This document shows positions 54,808-63,833 of a stretch of 64,000 bases of DNA, piece after piece. The DNA comes from Blattabacterium sp. (Cryptocercus punctulatus) str. Cpu (GTDB lineage: Bacteria > Bacteroidota > Bacteroidia > Flavobacteriales > Blattabacteriaceae). The stretch's first letter is position 1; the number at the start of each line of letters is the position of its first letter. Both the position numbers and the translations under genes were made by a program. The notes under the pieces are model-generated. The model did no database searches. It had not been told where the DNA came from and saw only the letters and a list, made by a program, of their open reading frames with translations. The stretch is from positions 347,001-411,000 of the forward strand of contig NC_016621.1 of the NCBI RefSeq assembly GCF_000236405.1, given 5' to 3'.

Positions 54808-56673
54808 TTAAGTGAAAAGGTTCCATAATATTCCTATTTCAAACAAGTAATCTTTATTTTTATGATTAAAAATATTTTTTTTATTATAAGAAAATCCTAT
54901 ATTTTGTATACTACTATAAAAAATAGTTCTAAATATTTTAAAATTTAAAAAATAATCTATAAATGGCCCCCCTCCTATTTTTGTAGGAAAACATTCATTT
55001 TCTAAATAAAAAGAAAATAAATCAAAGGGATATGAAAAATATTGATGAAAATATTTATTAAAATAATGAATAGAAAATCCAGTTTGTACTAATAATGCTT
55101 TATTAAAATAACTATCTTCGTAAGATATTGTATTTTTTGAAAGAAAATTTGGAATGGAAAAATTTAATTGATCAGATTTTTGATTTTGGAATAAAACCAG
55201 ATTATTAAAATGAAATTTCCATATATCATGAATTATTTTAATTTTTAAATTACAGGTACGTATATACTTCCAATATAATAGATTTGGATTATTATTTTGA
55301 TTAGGACGGTTAATATCATATATATTAAAAAAAACGTTCAACTTTTTTTTTGAAAAAATAGAAAAATTAATTGATTTTATATATAATATTTCATTATTGT
55401 ATTGTTGATTATTGTAACAATTTCCATTTTTTTGAAACATATAAAAATTGATAAAATCAGAAGAAATATTATTATTGATATTAAATTTGATTAAAAACTG
55501 AAATTTTGACCATAAATTGGTATCCAATTGAGTAGATATTTGTAAATAATTTTTAGATATCAACCATTTTGCATAGGAATTAATTTTAAATATATTATTA
55601 ATGAAATAATTAATTTTTGTTTCTAAATATATTTTATTGAAATTTAAATTTTTCTTTTCATTTTCATGAACTGGATCAAATAAATAATTTGAAAATAATT
55701 GATAATGTATTTGATCATGAATAGCACCTATTTCTATATTTAATTTTTTTTTAATTTCAAAAATTAAAGAAGATTCATTTTTTAAATATGATAAATTGAT
55801 CCTATTATTTTGAAATTTTTCTTTAGAATCAAAAAAAGATTTTAAATATTTGGAATATTCTATTTTTTCTATGAAAAAAATTGACCTTTCTCTATGATTT
55901 GATTTAATCCATGAAGGGGAAATATTTTGAAAAAAACTTATGTATAATCTTTTATGAAAAAGATTTTTTTTATCAAAAAAAATTTGAATTATCCGTTGTT
56001 TTCCAAAAAGGATTTTTACTTTTTTTTTATTATAAAAATTTTGATATAAAAAATGTCCCCATATTAATTTATCATGAGAAAAATCAGAATATTTATAATT
56101 AAATGTACTTAAGAATAAATTATGATGTTTTTTTAAATTTATATTTGATTCTTCTTCAAAAAAAATATTTTTATATTCTATAGAATAATTGATTTTTTGA
56201 TTAGGACTTTGACTAAATAAACCACTTAGTATTTTTTCTTGAAAAGAATTTTTTATATAAAAAATTTCTGATATTGGAGTTTTTACGTCAAAATATCTAA
56301 TCTTTTCACGAGAAAAAAAAATATCATTTAAAAAATACATTTTAGGTAGATAATTTTTATTAAAAAATATTGTATTACAATACGATAAAAAATTTTTTTC
56401 TGTATCAGAATTAGGAATAATTAAATCTTTTTCTTTAAGTTTAAAAAAACCAAAATTATCCTTTCTAAAAAAATTATGAGAATATTCTTTTTCTATAGAA
56501 AATAAATTTGTATCTAAATTTCTTTTTTTTATTATCTTCTGTCCAATATTTATAATCTTTAGAAATAGGATAATAAATACCCCAAATTTTTTTTGCATTA
56601 TATTTTCTTTTTCCATAGATTTTACAGAAAAAGAAATAATAAAAAATAAAAAAGGAAAGATAAATATTTTCAT
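54808..56673 (-). CDS. Putative outer-membrane porin (Porin_10-like)
   Basis: The 621 residues begin with a signal-like hydrophobic stretch (MKIFIFPFLFFIISFSVKS, about 1-19). The rest is Asn/Phe/Tyr-rich with alternating polar and hydrophobic residues typical of beta-barrels. The C-terminal part (VQTGFSIHYFNKYFHQYF..., FYLENECFPTKIGGGPFIDYF..., then GILWNLFT) resembles the end of the Bacteroidetes 'putative porin' family, and the protein ends close to an aromatic residue, as outer-membrane barrels do. It stands alone between AT-rich gaps. The substrate is unknown. Similarity was judged from memory. Confidence 0.65.
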   Translation of the reverse strand: MKIFIFPFLFFIISFSVKSMEKENIMQKKFGVFIILFLKIINIGQKIIKKRNLDTNLFSIEKEYSHNFFRKDNFGFFKLKEKDLIIPNSDTEKNFLSYCNTIFFNKNYLPKMYFLNDIFFSREKIRYFDVKTPISEIFYIKNSFQEKILSGLFSQSPNQKINYSIEYKNIFFEEESNINLKKHHNLFLSTFNYKYSDFSHDKLIWGHFLYQNFYNKKKVKILFGKQRIIQIFFDKKNLFHKRLYISFFQNISPSWIKSNHRERSIFFIEKIEYSKYLKSFFDSKEKFQNNRINLSYLKNESSLIFEIKKKLNIEIGAIHDQIHYQLFSNYLFDPVHENEKKNLNFNKIYLETKINYFINNIFKINSYAKWLISKNYLQISTQLDTNLWSKFQFLIKFNINNNISSDFINFYMFQKNGNCYNNQQYNNEILYIKSINFSIFSKKKLNVFFNIYDINRPNQNNNPNLLYWKYIRTCNLKIKIIHDIWKFHFNNLVLFQNQKSDQLNFSIPNFLSKNTISYEDSYFNKALLVQTGFSIHYFNKYFHQYFSYPFDLFSFYLENECFPTKIGGGPFIDYFLNFKIFRTIFYSSIQNIGFSYNKKNIFNHKNKDYLFEIGILWNLFT

Positions 56674-56945
56674 AATAATAAAATTTATATAGTTACTAAT
56701 TTTATTAGTGTATAAGATTCTTAATAAAATTATTCTATTCCAACAATTATTCTATATATTATAAATTATTTTTTAAAAGAAGAATTTGTTTATTATGTAG
56801 TAAATATCATATAGTAAAAATATCATAAATTATATTCTAATTTATTTTTAGAATGATTCCTAAAAAATTTTAGATAATTAATAATTGAACTATACCTTTT
56901 TTTTATAGATATTATCTATTACGATAATATTCAATATTTTATTGA
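56674..56945. other. Intergenic gap, no gene seen
   Basis: This 272-base gap separates the porin-like gene from the PLP-binding protein gene. I see no tRNA, open frame or convincing terminator, and no TAnnTTTG box before the porin-like gene. Confidence 0.55.
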
Positions 56946-57605
56946 TTATTGAATATTTTTTTTACCAAAAAAAAATGTTCCTAATCGAATAAGTGTACTA
57001 CCACATTCTATAGCTATAGGATAATCTCTACTCATTCCCATGGAAAGTACAGAATATTTATATTTATTTTTACATTCATTATATATTTTATTTAAATAAT
57101 CAAATTCATGACGTATTTTTTGAATAGATCCATGAAAAGTTGCCATTCCCATTAGTCCAATAATTTTTACATTTTTCATATTTTTATAATGATTATTTTC
57201 TAAAATTTCATGAACTTCTTTATTAGTAATTCCGGATTTATTTTTTTCATTGCAAATTTTTATTTGCAATAAACAGTTTATAATCCGATTATATTTTAGT
57301 GCTTCTTTATTTATTATTTTAAGATGTTCAATTCTTTGAACACTATGAATTAAATTAATAAAAGGAACTATATATTTTAATTTATTACTTTGAATTCTAC
57401 CAATCATATGCCAACGAATATCCTTTGGTAATTTTTTATATTTTAGGATCATTTCTTGAATATAATTTTCTCCAAAATCTCTATGTCCTGTTTGATAAAC
57501 TTTTTTTATAGAAGAAATATCTTGATTTTTAGATACTACTAAAATTTTTATATTTTTTGGTATTGATTTTTTTATGGAAAAAATACGATATTCGATTGTT
57601 TTCAT
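56946..57605 (-). CDS. Pyridoxal-phosphate-binding homeostasis protein (YggS/PLPBP family)
   Basis: YggS-family proteins bind PLP on a single barrel domain and balance vitamin B6 and amino-acid pools; no enzyme activity is known. The 219 residues have the PLP lysine at Lys26 (ILVVSKNQD), FGENYIQE, WHMIGRIQSNKLKYIVPF, QIKICNEKNKSGI and LSMGMSRDYPIAIECGSTLIRLGTFFFG, all family landmarks. It begins 2 bases after the serC stop and is likely in one operon with serC, itself a PLP enzyme. Confidence 0.92.
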   Translation of the reverse strand: MKTIEYRIFSIKKSIPKNIKILVVSKNQDISSIKKVYQTGHRDFGENYIQEMILKYKKLPKDIRWHMIGRIQSNKLKYIVPFINLIHSVQRIEHLKIINKEALKYNRIINCLLQIKICNEKNKSGITNKEVHEILENNHYKNMKNVKIIGLMGMATFHGSIQKIRHEFDYLNKIYNECKNKYKYSVLSMGMSRDYPIAIECGSTLIRLGTFFFGKKNIQ

Positions 57606-57607
57606 TT

Positions 57608-58672
57608 TTATGAAAATATTCTTTCAAATTCTTTCATTACATCAATTAAAACCTGTACACTTTCTAATGGTATCGCATTATATATACTAGCACGATATCC
57701 ACCTAAAACTCTATGACCTTCTAATCCAATAATATTTTCTTTTTTCCACATATCATCAAATTTTTTTTTTAGATTTTTTTTTTTTAAAAAAAAGGTAACA
57801 TTCATATTAGAACGATCTTCCTTATAAATTTTATTTTCAAATAGATTATTTCTATCTATTTCATCATATAATAATTTAGATTTTTCTTTATTTTTTTTTT
57901 CTAGAATAGAAATTCCTCCTTTATTTTTTATCCATTCTAAAGTTAACATAGAAGTATAAATAGAAAATATATTTGGTGTATTGAAAATACTTTTATTTTT
58001 AATATGAATTTTATAGTCTAGATAAGAAGGTATATTTCTTTGAGTTTTTATTAAAATATTTTTTTTTACTATAACAATAGTCATTCCAGCCGAACTTACA
58101 TTTTTTTGTGCAGAAGCATAGATTAATCCAAATTTACAAAAATTTAATTTTCTACTAAAAATATCAGAAGACATATCACAAATTATTGGTACAGAAGTAT
58201 TAGGAAATATTTTCATTTGTGTTCCAACAATAGTATTATTTGAAGTACAATGAAAATAATCTACTTCATCTGGAATTTTATAATTTTTAGATATATGAAC
58301 ATATTTTTTTTCTCTTCCAGAAAAAAGTATTTTTACTTTTCCAATCTTTTTCGCTTCTTCAATAGCCATATTAGCCCATATTCCTGTATCTAAATAAGCT
58401 GCTTCTTTTTGCATTAAATTATATGGGACCATGGTAAATTGTAATGTAGCACCTCCTTGAAGAAATAAAACAGAATAATCTTCATTTAAATTCATCAAAT
58501 TTTTTACCAAATTAGTAGTTTTTTCCATTATTTCTTCAAAATCTTTACTCCTATGAGATATTTCAAGCAAAGATAATCCATATTGATTATAATTAATTAC
58601 AGCTTTAACTGATTTTTTAATAACTTGTTTTGGTAAAATAGAAGGACCAGCATTAAAATTATGTATTTTCAT
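57608..58672 (-). CDS. serC: Phosphoserine aminotransferase
   Basis: SerC makes 3-phosphoserine from phosphohydroxypyruvate in serine synthesis. The 354 residues show FNAGPSILP (5-13), the GGAT motif in FLQGGATLQF, and the PLP-binding Lys in ASAQKNVSSAGM (about 190). The end is GGYRASIYNAIPLESVQVLIDVM. Two long homopolymers lie close together (T10 at 57761-57770 and T12 plus A8 at 57774-57793), coding for Phe/Lys/Asn-rich residues near 300; these are slippage hot spots. Confidence 0.94.
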   Translation of the reverse strand: MKIHNFNAGPSILPKQVIKKSVKAVINYNQYGLSLLEISHRSKDFEEIMEKTTNLVKNLMNLNEDYSVLFLQGGATLQFTMVPYNLMQKEAAYLDTGIWANMAIEEAKKIGKVKILFSGREKKYVHISKNYKIPDEVDYFHCTSNNTIVGTQMKIFPNTSVPIICDMSSDIFSRKLNFCKFGLIYASAQKNVSSAGMTIVIVKKNILIKTQRNIPSYLDYKIHIKNKSIFNTPNIFSIYTSMLTLEWIKNKGGISILEKKNKEKSKLLYDEIDRNNLFENKIYKEDRSNMNVTFFLKKKNLKKKFDDMWKKENIIGLEGHRVLGGYRASIYNAIPLESVQVLIDVMKEFERIFS

Positions 58673-58751
58673 ATATCATGAATAGAATAACTAATTTTTT
58701 TTTTAAAATTAAAAAAAATACTAATATAATAACTAAATTATATCTTTATTC

Positions 58752-60080
58752 CTAATATTTTTTTGTTTTTTTTGTTACTTTGAATCTATCATCTAATCGA
58801 TTTCCTATAACCAAAATAATATCTCCATTTCCATTAATCAATAACCATATTTGTTTTTTTTCCAAAAGAGAAAATTTTTTTTCTTTATAATATTTACTTA
58901 ATTTTTTTTTACCTTTCATGTTTAAAGGAAAAAAGTAATCTCCTTTTTTCCATGTTCTTAATTCTAAAGGAAATTTAATTTTATCAAAATCGATGAATGA
59001 CATATTTTTCGTATTTTCTTTTTTTAGTGAAGGATTTATAATAAATTGTATATCAATAGGTAAATATTTTAAATTTCCAAATTGTATATCCTGTATAACG
59101 TAACCATTATCTTTTTTATCAAAAAAATGATTTTCTATTAAAATCCAATAATTCCTATTTTTAATAATACGATATCTTTTTGAAATTAGTTGTTTTCCAG
59201 ATTGTGCATAAATAAGATGTTTTAAATTTTCTACATTAGAAAATCCATATGGAAAAAATAATTTAAATAAATAAAATGATAATGGTTGTAAATTTTTTAT
59301 TTTTTTGTATTCTATCTTCCATAAAAATGGATTACTTTGTTTTTCTACTGTAATATCTTTATTTATTTTTTTTATTTCTATCTCTATAAAAGAATTTTCC
59401 TGATAAAGATATTCCATACTTTTTTTTACCCCCTTATAAAAAGAATTAGAAAAAGTAGATGTTATTAAGCGAATTTTATTTCTTAAATATTTATATTCTT
59501 TATTACTGTTATCTAATCTCCATTTGATATTTTTTATTTTAGCATAATGTAAAATTTCTTTTTTAGTAAAATCAGAAAGAGGACGAATAAATTTTTTGTT
59601 TTTTATAGGTATTCCTAACAATCCTTTAATTCCTGTTCCTCTCATCATATTAATAAAAAAGGTTTCAATAGAATCGTTAAAATGATGCCCTAAAGCTATA
59701 TATTCATATGAATTTATTTCTAATAATTCTTCAAACCAATCATACCTAAGTTTTCTAGCAGCCATTTGTATGGATATTTTTTTTTTTTTAGAAAAATCCA
59801 AAGTATTAAATCGTTTAATATGATATGAAATATTTTTTTTTATACAAAAATTCCTGACAAAATATTCATCTTCATTAGATTCTTTATTTCTTAGGGAAAA
59901 ATTACAATGAGCTACACTTAATGTTATTTTTTTAAGATTACAAGAAATATGAAGTAATAAATTTAGAAGTACCATACTATCTAATCCTCCACTTACAGCA
60001 ACACAAACATTTTTATTTTCAATTGAAAAATCTTTTATTAATTTTTCTAAAAATAAAGTATCATATAATTTATATTCCAT
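58752..60080 (-). CDS. tilS: tRNA(Ile)-lysidine synthase
   Basis: TilS converts C34 of tRNA-Ile(CAU) to lysidine so it reads AUA. The 442 residues contain the ATP PP-loop SGGLDSMVLLNLL (30-42), ALGHHFNDSIETFFINMMRGTGIKGLLGI and RPLSDFTKKEI, followed by the C-terminal tRNA-binding domain. AUA codons are abundant here, so the enzyme should be essential. A 13-base T run is at 59777-59789. It begins 6 bases after aroK ends. Confidence 0.94.
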   Translation of the reverse strand: MEYKLYDTLFLEKLIKDFSIENKNVCVAVSGGLDSMVLLNLLLHISCNLKKITLSVAHCNFSLRNKESNEDEYFVRNFCIKKNISYHIKRFNTLDFSKKKKISIQMAARKLRYDWFEELLEINSYEYIALGHHFNDSIETFFINMMRGTGIKGLLGIPIKNKKFIRPLSDFTKKEILHYAKIKNIKWRLDNSNKEYKYLRNKIRLITSTFSNSFYKGVKKSMEYLYQENSFIEIEIKKINKDITVEKQSNPFLWKIEYKKIKNLQPLSFYLFKLFFPYGFSNVENLKHLIYAQSGKQLISKRYRIIKNRNYWILIENHFFDKKDNGYVIQDIQFGNLKYLPIDIQFIINPSLKKENTKNMSFIDFDKIKFPLELRTWKKGDYFFPLNMKGKKKLSKYYKEKKFSLLEKKQIWLLINGNGDIILVIGNRLDDRFKVTKKTKKY

Positions 60081-60086
60081 AACTAA

Positions 60087-60599
60087 CTATTCAATATTAT
60101 TTATAATTTCCTTAATTATTTTTTTTTTGGATTTTCCAGTAATGTCAATTATTTTAGAAGATTTTTCATAAAAAAAAATTCTATTTGAAAAATGCTTCAT
60201 AATAAATATAAATAATTCATTTTTAGATAAATGAGATATAATAGGTCTATTTTTTTTCTCTATATATAGCCTTTTATATAATGTATAAATATTGGTTTTT
60301 AGATAAAATGTTTTCGAATATTTATTTAATAAATAAATATTGTTATAATAACAAGGTGTCCCTCCACCAACAGATAAAATATATTGTTTATGTTTTTTTA
60401 AAAATTTTTTAAGCATTAAATGTTCTATTTTTCTAAAAAAAATTTCTCCATTTTTTTTGAAAATATTATAAATAGAATCCTTTTTTTTTTGAACTATCAT
60501 AGAATCTAAATCATAAAAAAAAAATTTCAATTTTTCGGATAAAATTTTTCCTATAGAAGTTTTCCCACAACCCATATATCCAATCAAAGTTACTTTCAT
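60087..60599 (-). CDS. aroK: Shikimate kinase
   Basis: AroK phosphorylates shikimate at O3, the step before AroA. The 170 residues contain the P-loop GYMGCGKTSIGKIL (7-20), DLDSMIVQK (Asp pair), FFRKIEHLML and SVGGGTPCYY (shikimate-binding Gly-rich loop), and the RPII lid. A ten-base T run lies at 60481-60490. It is upstream of tilS and 75 bases from tRNA-Lys on the other strand. Confidence 0.95.
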   Translation of the reverse strand: MKVTLIGYMGCGKTSIGKILSEKLKFFFYDLDSMIVQKKKDSIYNIFKKNGEIFFRKIEHLMLKKFLKKHKQYILSVGGGTPCYYNNIYLLNKYSKTFYLKTNIYTLYKRLYIEKKNRPIISHLSKNELFIFIMKHFSNRIFFYEKSSKIIDITGKSKKKIIKEIINNIE

Positions 60600-60621
60600 G
60601 AAAATATAAAATTTATAATAG

Positions 60622-60629
60622 TATATTTG
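60622..60629 (+). promoter_or_regulatory. TATATTTG -7 box upstream of tRNA-Lys
   Basis: TATATTTG matches TAnnTTTG and lies 45 bases before the tRNA-Lys 5' end. That is further than for tRNA-Glu, and no TTG -33 box is visible. Confidence 0.35.
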
Positions 60630-60674
60630 TTTATATAAAAAAAATACATAGATAGAATAAAAATATAGAATTCA

Positions 60675-60747
60675 GACCTGATAGCTCAGCTGGTAGAGCA
60701 TTACACTTTTAATGTAAGGGTCCTGGGTTCGAATCCCAGTCAGGTCA
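60675..60747 (+). tRNA. tRNA-Lys (anticodon UUU)
   Basis: The 73-base cloverleaf has acceptor arms GACCTGA/TCAGGTC, D-arm GCTCAGCTGGTAGAGC, anticodon stem TTACA/TGTAA with loop CTTTTAA (anticodon TTT at 60708-60710), and T-arm CTGGGTTCGAATCCCAG. CCA is not encoded. It is on the plus strand between two minus-strand genes. Confidence 0.98.
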
Positions 60748-60764
60748 TTATTACATTCATCACA

Positions 60765-61538
60765 TCATTTATTTATTTCTATTTCTAATACAGTTGGACA
60801 ATGATCCGAATATTTTATTTCAGGTAATAAATATGCATTAATCATTTTTTTTTTTAAAAAACTGCTAACCATTATATAATCAATTCTCCAACCTTTATTA
60901 TTTTTTTTTGAATTATAACGATAACTCCACCAACTATAATGTTTAGATTCTTTAACATAGTTTCTAAAACTATCTATAAATCCTAAATTTAAAAAATCAC
61001 TCATCCATTTTCTTTCTTTTGGCAAAAAGCCAGAATTTTTATGATTTTTTATAGGATCATAAATATCTATTTTTTTATGACAAATATTATAATCTCCACA
61101 AATAATAAGATTTGTTAATTTTTTTTTCATTTTTTCTATATAAAAAATGAAATTATCCATAAAATAAAATTTAAAATTTAATCTATTTTCCATATCTATT
61201 CCTGATGGTATATAAATATTTATCACGGATATTTTTTTTAAATCTATTCGTAATATTCTTCCTTCTTGATCAATAGAATCAATTCCTATTCCATATTCTA
61301 TATGATTTGGTCTTTTTTTACATAAAATACCTACTCCACTATATCCTTTTTTTTTTGTTGAAGGATACCAATAATGATAATAACCCAAATTATCAAATAT
61401 ACTGGTATCTATTTGTTCCGGAAAAGCTTTTATTTCTTGAAAACATAAAATATCTGGTTGATTTATTTCAATCCAATTGGATAAACCTTTATTTATTCCA
61501 GATCTAATTCCATTAATATTATAACTAATAATTTTCAT
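60765..61538 (-). CDS. xth: Exodeoxyribonuclease III
   Basis: Xth is the AP endonuclease of base-excision repair. The 257-residue EEP-fold protein has SYNINGIRSGI (5-15), the metal Glu35 in CFQEIKA, GVGILCK, the catalytic NIYIPSG and GDYNICH, and the C-terminal RIDYIMVS and SDHCPTVLEI (Asp-His pair). It is divergent from hisG. It appears to be a rare repair gene kept in this segment. Confidence 0.94.
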   Translation of the reverse strand: MKIISYNINGIRSGINKGLSNWIEINQPDILCFQEIKAFPEQIDTSIFDNLGYYHYWYPSTKKKGYSGVGILCKKRPNHIEYGIGIDSIDQEGRILRIDLKKISVINIYIPSGIDMENRLNFKFYFMDNFIFYIEKMKKKLTNLIICGDYNICHKKIDIYDPIKNHKNSGFLPKERKWMSDFLNLGFIDSFRNYVKESKHYSWWSYRYNSKKNNKGWRIDYIMVSSFLKKKMINAYLLPEIKYSDHCPTVLEIEINK

Positions 61539-61599
61539 ATTCCATAAAAAAATTTTTTATATTTGCTCATTAAATCTATAGATAAAGATAAAAATTACT

Positions 61600-61629
61600 G
61601 TAAAAGCTTACAAAATAGTAAGCTTTTAC
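61600..61629. repeat. Perfect 12-bp inverted repeat in the xth-hisG divergent region
   Basis: GTAAAAGCTTAC (61600-61611), a six-base loop (AAAATA) and GTAAGCTTTTAC (61618-61629) form a perfect 12-bp hairpin. It ends 34 bases before the hisG ATG and lies 61 bases before the xth start on the other side. It is followed by TATTATTATAAT rather than a clean T tract. It could be an operator, a leader hairpin for the his operon, or a weak terminator for a leader transcript. Confidence 0.6.
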
Positions 61630-61663
61630 TATTATTATAATATATTATTCCTTCCTATATAAA

Positions 61664-62521
61664 ATGGATAAACTTAAAATAGCTATTCAAAAATCAGGGC
61701 GTCTTTATGACGACTCCATCAAATTACTTAAAGATTGTAGTATAGAGGTTAATATTGGAATAGACAAATTAAAAACAACAGCTCTTAATTTTCCACTAGA
61801 AATACTTTTTTTACGTGATGATGATATTCCTCAATATTTAGAAGATGGAGTAGCCGATATAGGAATTGTTGGAAAAAATGTTCTTTTGGAAAAAAGAAAA
61901 AAAATAAAAATCAAAGAAACTTTAGGATTTGGAAAATGTCGTCTTGCTATTGCAATTCCTAAATCTTTAGTTTATAAAGAAATAAATGATTTAAATGGAA
62001 AAATAATCGCTACAAGTTATCCATTTTTGGTTAGAGAATTTTTCGAAAAGAAATATATAAAAGCAGAAATTCACGAAATTTCTGGAGCTGTAGAAATTGC
62101 CCCTGGAATAGGATTAGCCGATTGTATTTGTGATTTGGTAAGTAGTGGATCTACACTTTTTATGAATGGATTAAAAGAAGTAGAAACAATTCTTCAATCT
62201 GAAGCTGTTTTAGCATCTAATCTTCATTTAGGAGAACCACAAAATATCATAATGAAAAAATTATTATTTCGGATTCGATCTGTAAAAAAAGCTAAAAATC
62301 ATAAATATATTCTTTTAAACGTCTCTAATGAACATTTAGAAAAAATAATATCTCATCTTCCAGGAATTAAAAGTCTAGTTATTTTTCCATTAGAAAATTC
62401 AAAATGCAGTTCTGTACATTTTGTAGTAAATGAAAATAATTTTTGGAGAATTATAGAAAATTTAAAAGCACTTGGAGCACAAGATATATTAGTACTTCCA
62501 ATAGAAAAAATTATACTTTAA
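61664..62521 (+). CDS. hisG: ATP phosphoribosyltransferase, long form
   Basis: HisG catalyses the first, feedback-controlled step of histidine synthesis. The 285 residues fit the hexameric long form, with DKLKIAIQKSGRLYDDSIKLL, RDDDIPQYLEDGVADIGIVGKNVL and the PRPP-binding EIAPGIGLADCICDLVSSGSTL, then a C-terminal ACT-like regulatory domain (about 215-285) that binds histidine. It heads the operon, with hisD 19 bases downstream. Confidence 0.95.
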   Translation: MDKLKIAIQKSGRLYDDSIKLLKDCSIEVNIGIDKLKTTALNFPLEILFLRDDDIPQYLEDGVADIGIVGKNVLLEKRKKIKIKETLGFGKCRLAIAIPKSLVYKEINDLNGKIIATSYPFLVREFFEKKYIKAEIHEISGAVEIAPGIGLADCICDLVSSGSTLFMNGLKEVETILQSEAVLASNLHLGEPQNIIMKKLLFRIRSVKKAKNHKYILLNVSNEHLEKIISHLPGIKSLVIFPLENSKCSSVHFVVNENNFWRIIENLKALGAQDILVLPIEKIIL

Positions 62522-62540
62522 TATATTAAAATATAATAAT

Positions 62541-63833
62541 ATGAATATTCAAGTTTATATGCAACCTTCATTCAATACGTGGAAATATATTATAAAAAGA
62601 CCTATAAAAAATATTTCCATATTAACTGATTCAGTTACTCCTATTATAAATAATGTAAAAAAATATGGAGATTTAGCTTTAAAAACCTATACAAAAAAAT
62701 ATGATAATTTTAATCTTAAATATATTCAAGTAACGGAAGAAGATATTAATAAAGCAAATATAAAAATTTCAAATTGTTTAAAAAAATCTATTGAAATAGC
62801 ATATAAAAACATCAAATTTTTTCATCAAAAACAAATACATGAAGAATCTAAAATTGAGGTACTACCAGGAATTATTTGTTGGAGAAAATCAGTTCCTATA
62901 GAAAAAGTAGGTTTTTATATACCTGGAGGATCCGCTCCTTTATTATCTACTGTATTAATGTTAGGAATTCCAGGTAAGTTAGCAGGATGTGAAAATATCA
63001 TTTTATGTTCACCTCCAAATAAAAATGGAGAAATCCATCCATCTATTTTATACACAGCTAAATATATAGGTATTAAACAAATATATAAAATAGGAGGAGC
63101 TCAAGCAATAGCTGCCATGGCATATGGTACAGAAAGTATACCATCAGTTTATAAAATATTTGGACCAGGTAATTCTTATGTAACAATAGCTAAACAAATT
63201 GTATCTCAAAACGGAATTGTTTCTATTGATATACCTGCAGGTCCTTCAGAAATTGTTATATTAGCCGATAATACAGCTAATCCAGAATATGTAGCTTCCG
63301 ATTTACTTTCTCAATCAGAACATGATATAGAAAGTTATATTATTTTAGTTACTATAAATGAATCTTGGTGGATAGAAAAAGTAAAAAGTGAATTAAAAAA
63401 ACAATTAATTAATCTATCCTATAGAAAAAATATTATGAAAAAGGCTTTTGAAAAAAGCAAAATCATTGTTTTTGATTCTTTGGAAGAAGGGATCAACTTG
63501 ATTAATGAAATTGCTCCAGAACATCTTATTATTAATTGTAATAATGCTATTTATTGGAGTAATAAAATAAAAAATGCTGGTTCAATATTCTTAGGAAATT
63601 ATTCTCCAATTAGTATTGGGGATTATGCTACTGGTCCTAATCATGTACTTCCTACATATGGTTATGCTAAATCTTATAGTGGAGTATCTGTAGATAGTTT
63701 TATTAAAAAAATAACTTTTCAAAAAATTTCCAAAAAAGGATTACGAAATTTATCAAAATGTGTTGATGTATTGTCTTCTGAAGAAGGATTAATAGCACAT
63801 AAAAAATCCATTAATATTAGATTAAAAAAATGA
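62541..63833 (+). CDS. hisD: Histidinol dehydrogenase
   Basis: HisD oxidises histidinol to histidine in two NAD+ steps. The 430 residues contain GFYIPGGSAPLLSTVLMLGIPGK, GGAQAIAAMAYGTESIP, FGPGNSYVTIAKQIV, IPAGPSEIVILAD, LLSQSEHDIES (Zn and catalytic region) and SIGDYATGPNHVLPT (the second Zn-site region). The hisC ATG overlaps its TGA stop (ATGA). Confidence 0.96.
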   Translation: MNIQVYMQPSFNTWKYIIKRPIKNISILTDSVTPIINNVKKYGDLALKTYTKKYDNFNLKYIQVTEEDINKANIKISNCLKKSIEIAYKNIKFFHQKQIHEESKIEVLPGIICWRKSVPIEKVGFYIPGGSAPLLSTVLMLGIPGKLAGCENIILCSPPNKNGEIHPSILYTAKYIGIKQIYKIGGAQAIAAMAYGTESIPSVYKIFGPGNSYVTIAKQIVSQNGIVSIDIPAGPSEIVILADNTANPEYVASDLLSQSEHDIESYIILVTINESWWIEKVKSELKKQLINLSYRKNIMKKAFEKSKIIVFDSLEEGINLINEIAPEHLIINCNNAIYWSNKIKNAGSIFLGNYSPISIGDYATGPNHVLPTYGYAKSYSGVSVDSFIKKITFQKISKKGLRNLSKCVDVLSSEEGLIAHKKSINIRLKK

